Program-made: the position numbers and the translations under genes
Notes under the pieces: generated by a model
The model's input: only the letters and a program-made list of their open reading frames with translations
What the model was told of the DNA's origin: nothing
Database searches by the model: none
Source of the DNA: Luteolibacter ambystomatis
Lineage (GTDB): Bacteria; Verrucomicrobiota; Verrucomicrobiia; Verrucomicrobiales; Akkermansiaceae
Direction of reading: 5' to 3'
Assembly: GCF_018137965.1 (NCBI RefSeq)
Contig: NZ_CP073100.1
Location: 1,922,001 to 1,986,000, forward strand
DNA: 64,000 bases
Shown: positions 62,825 through 64,000 of the stretch, one piece after another
Layout of the letters: every line of letters begins with the position of its first letter
Position numbering within the stretch: the first letter of the stretch is position 1

Positions 62825-63362
62825 TTTTGTCGGCATCGGTCAGTTTAATGATGGCACTCCATTTCTCATATTCCTCAGGCTTTTTATTGGGCCCCATATT
62901 ATCTAATTTGAAGACGGTCGATCGGACCTCCAACTCGTCGTCCTTTCTGAATTTAACAATATCCGTAACCCACATTCCTTTATTATCGCCGCACACCAAA
63001 TACCCATCGCCCAACATTCTAGATTGAATTCTTCCATCTGTGGATTTCAAAACCAACAACCCAGAAAAATTATACCCCAACCCATGCCGTTTCCTGATCA
63101 ACAATACACATCTATTTTTCTCAGCGATGGCCCCCCAAACACTCCCATCTGCTTGGGAAAACAATACCATCCCGTTTTGATCTCTAATCTTCAGCAATCG
63201 CTGATCCTTTTGAATACTCAGCTTAAATACTTCACTTAGCGACAAATCACCCTTCAATTCGTCTTTGGGAATAGTTTCGAATGGAATCTTATCGACAAGA
63301 GAGGCGTCTCCCCCTCGAGCCCAACAAGAAAATAGAAACAATACTAAAATCGCCTTTCTCAT
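62805..63362 (-). CDS. Small secreted protein, second orphan immunity-type gene (185 aa)
   Basis: A signal peptide (MRKAILVLFLFSCWARGGDA; a Cys after LFS may be lipidated, although the box is non-standard) is followed by a beta-rich domain. The final residues SGNQPQ and the stop are encoded by repeat copy C. It lies 44 bp downstream of an RHS 3' end, is AT-rich, and is probably the immunity partner of that tip. No family recognised. Confidence 0.72.
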   Translation of the reverse strand: MRKAILVLFLFSCWARGGDASLVDKIPFETIPKDELKGDLSLSEVFKLSIQKDQRLLKIRDQNGMVLFSQADGSVWGAIAEKNRCVLLIRKRHGLGYNFSGLLVLKSTDGRIQSRMLGDGYLVCGDNKGMWVTDIVKFRKDDELEVRSTVFKLDNMGPNKKPEEYEKWSAIIKLTDADKSGNQPQ

Positions 63363-63406
63363 AAATCAATTAAAGCCTATAAGTATATGAATTACTACCC
63401 TCCCCG

Positions 63407-64000
63407 CTAGACCCAGGCCCTTCCCCCGGGAGTACCAGGAACGTCTACTCGCGGCCCGACTTGGGTTGCTCCGGGGCTATATGGAAGAGTAGTAAATGCC
63501 AATGTTCTTGTAAAACTCTTGGGGAATTCGTCATCGGTATTGGGGCACTCATCCACACATCGATCTACCTTTGTGCTCATACTCCGAATCGACTGCGGAG
63601 GATCACCTGATATTGATCTTTTCAGATCGCAGGTATACGTCAACAAAATCCAGTCGCCCGGTTTGGGGATCGTGGTCATGTTGCCCGCCAGATCGTAGGC
63701 GGGTTGCACCACGCTTGCCGGACCATCCAGACTGACGATCTGGTTGGCCTGGTTGTTCACGCGGCTTTGGTCGAGCGCCGGGCTTTCGCTGTAATTGGAG
63801 TTCCAGTTGCCGGTCTCATCGAAGTTGAACAGCTCCTGCTGCTGGCGGTTGTCGACCCCGGTGTAGGGCGGACCGAAGGAAGGCACCAGATTGCCGCGAT
63901 CGTGGCGGGTCACCTGCTGGAGACCGTCATACCAGTAGTAGTTGTCCTGGGTGTTCACGGACATCGCGTGCGCCTTGTCGTCGCGCCGACACTCTACCCC
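63407..64000 (-). CDS. 3' end of another RHS protein, cut by right window edge; core shortened
   Basis: The frame is open to base 64000 (GVECRRDDKAHAMSVNTQDN). Up to DLAGNMTTIPKPG it aligns with the intact RHS gene (DLAGNMISIPTPK), but it is GC-rich like the genome. After WILLTYTC the sequence changes to an unrelated tail (DLKRSISGDPPQSIRSM, then a Cys pair and a Pro/Gly-rich end), skipping about 150 residues of core including the usual RFYxxGLGRW motif. Either the gene was shortened by deletion or this is a displaced tip fused to a core piece. Confidence 0.85.
   Translation of the reverse strand, partial: GVECRRDDKAHAMSVNTQDNYYWYDGLQQVTRHDRGNLVPSFGPPYTGVDNRQQQELFNFDETGNWNSNYSESPALDQSRVNNQANQIVSLDGPASVVQPAYDLAGNMTTIPKPGDWILLTYTCDLKRSISGDPPQSIRSMSTKVDRCVDECPNTDDEFPKSFTRTLAFTTLPYSPGATQVGPRVDVPGTPGGRAWV

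Overview
The window is GC-rich bacterial DNA, apart from an AT-rich block at about 54.6-58.4 kb. It most likely comes from a Verrucomicrobiota species of the Verrucomicrobiaceae type (Luteolibacter/Haloferula-like). This assignment is inferred from gene content: a DUF1553/DUF1501 pair, a Minf_1886-family protein, ThuA/Gfo-Idh/sugar-isomerase clusters, very large Calx-beta secreted proteins, GDSL hydrolases ending in a DGxxNLxEYALGT module, and an RHS locus. No rRNA, transposase, integrase, phage gene or CRISPR array was seen.

Layout. 0-5.5 kb: a DUF1553 gene (cut by the left edge), DUF1501, a YCII-family gene and an alpha-solenoid-like repeat protein. 5.6-10.6 kb (minus): a class A PBP-like protein, a zinc-ribbon membrane protein and a conserved protein of unknown function, divergent from a MidA-type methyltransferase. 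12-14.9 kb: an RHH regulator, DUF4145 and DUF2239 proteins, and a degenerate M28-like protein. 14.9-20 kb: tRNA-Ala, tRNA-Leu, pssA, a redox-disulfide/rhodanese protein, a sugar isomerase and a repeat lipoprotein. 20-29.4 kb: one giant secreted metalloprotease with Calx-beta and PKD-like modules. 29.9-35.5 kb: heme A synthase, tRNA-Thr, an M50 protease with CBS domains, a TIGR01777 epimerase with a DCC-family partner, and a GbsR/MarR-type regulator with a membrane protein. 35.9-43.7 kb: tandem GDSL hydrolases, a ThuA/oxidoreductase/isomerase cluster and small proteins. 43.98-54.1 kb: a TlpA-like thioredoxin and a MoxR-DUF58-VWA-VWA-TPR (Bat-like) operon ending in a 1256-residue membrane-anchored protein. 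54.2-64 kb: an RHS polymorphic-toxin locus.

Most interesting region. The right end holds a 2023-residue RHS protein with a Ser-rich N-terminus and a sharp base-composition break inside its repeat core. A small candidate immunity gene lies directly downstream. Two further orphan small secreted-protein genes and two RHS remnants lie to its right. Three copies of a 310-360 bp non-coding repeat lie 3' of the three small genes. This looks like a modular tip/immunity array in which the repeats could act as recombination substrates.

Other notable points are a class A PBP whose three transpeptidase motifs are all altered, a pair of near-identical 20-bp palindromes in front of a GbsR/MarR-type gene and its neighbour, a circularly permuted lectin-like module nested inside a Calx-beta domain, and several families of short dispersed inverted repeats between genes.
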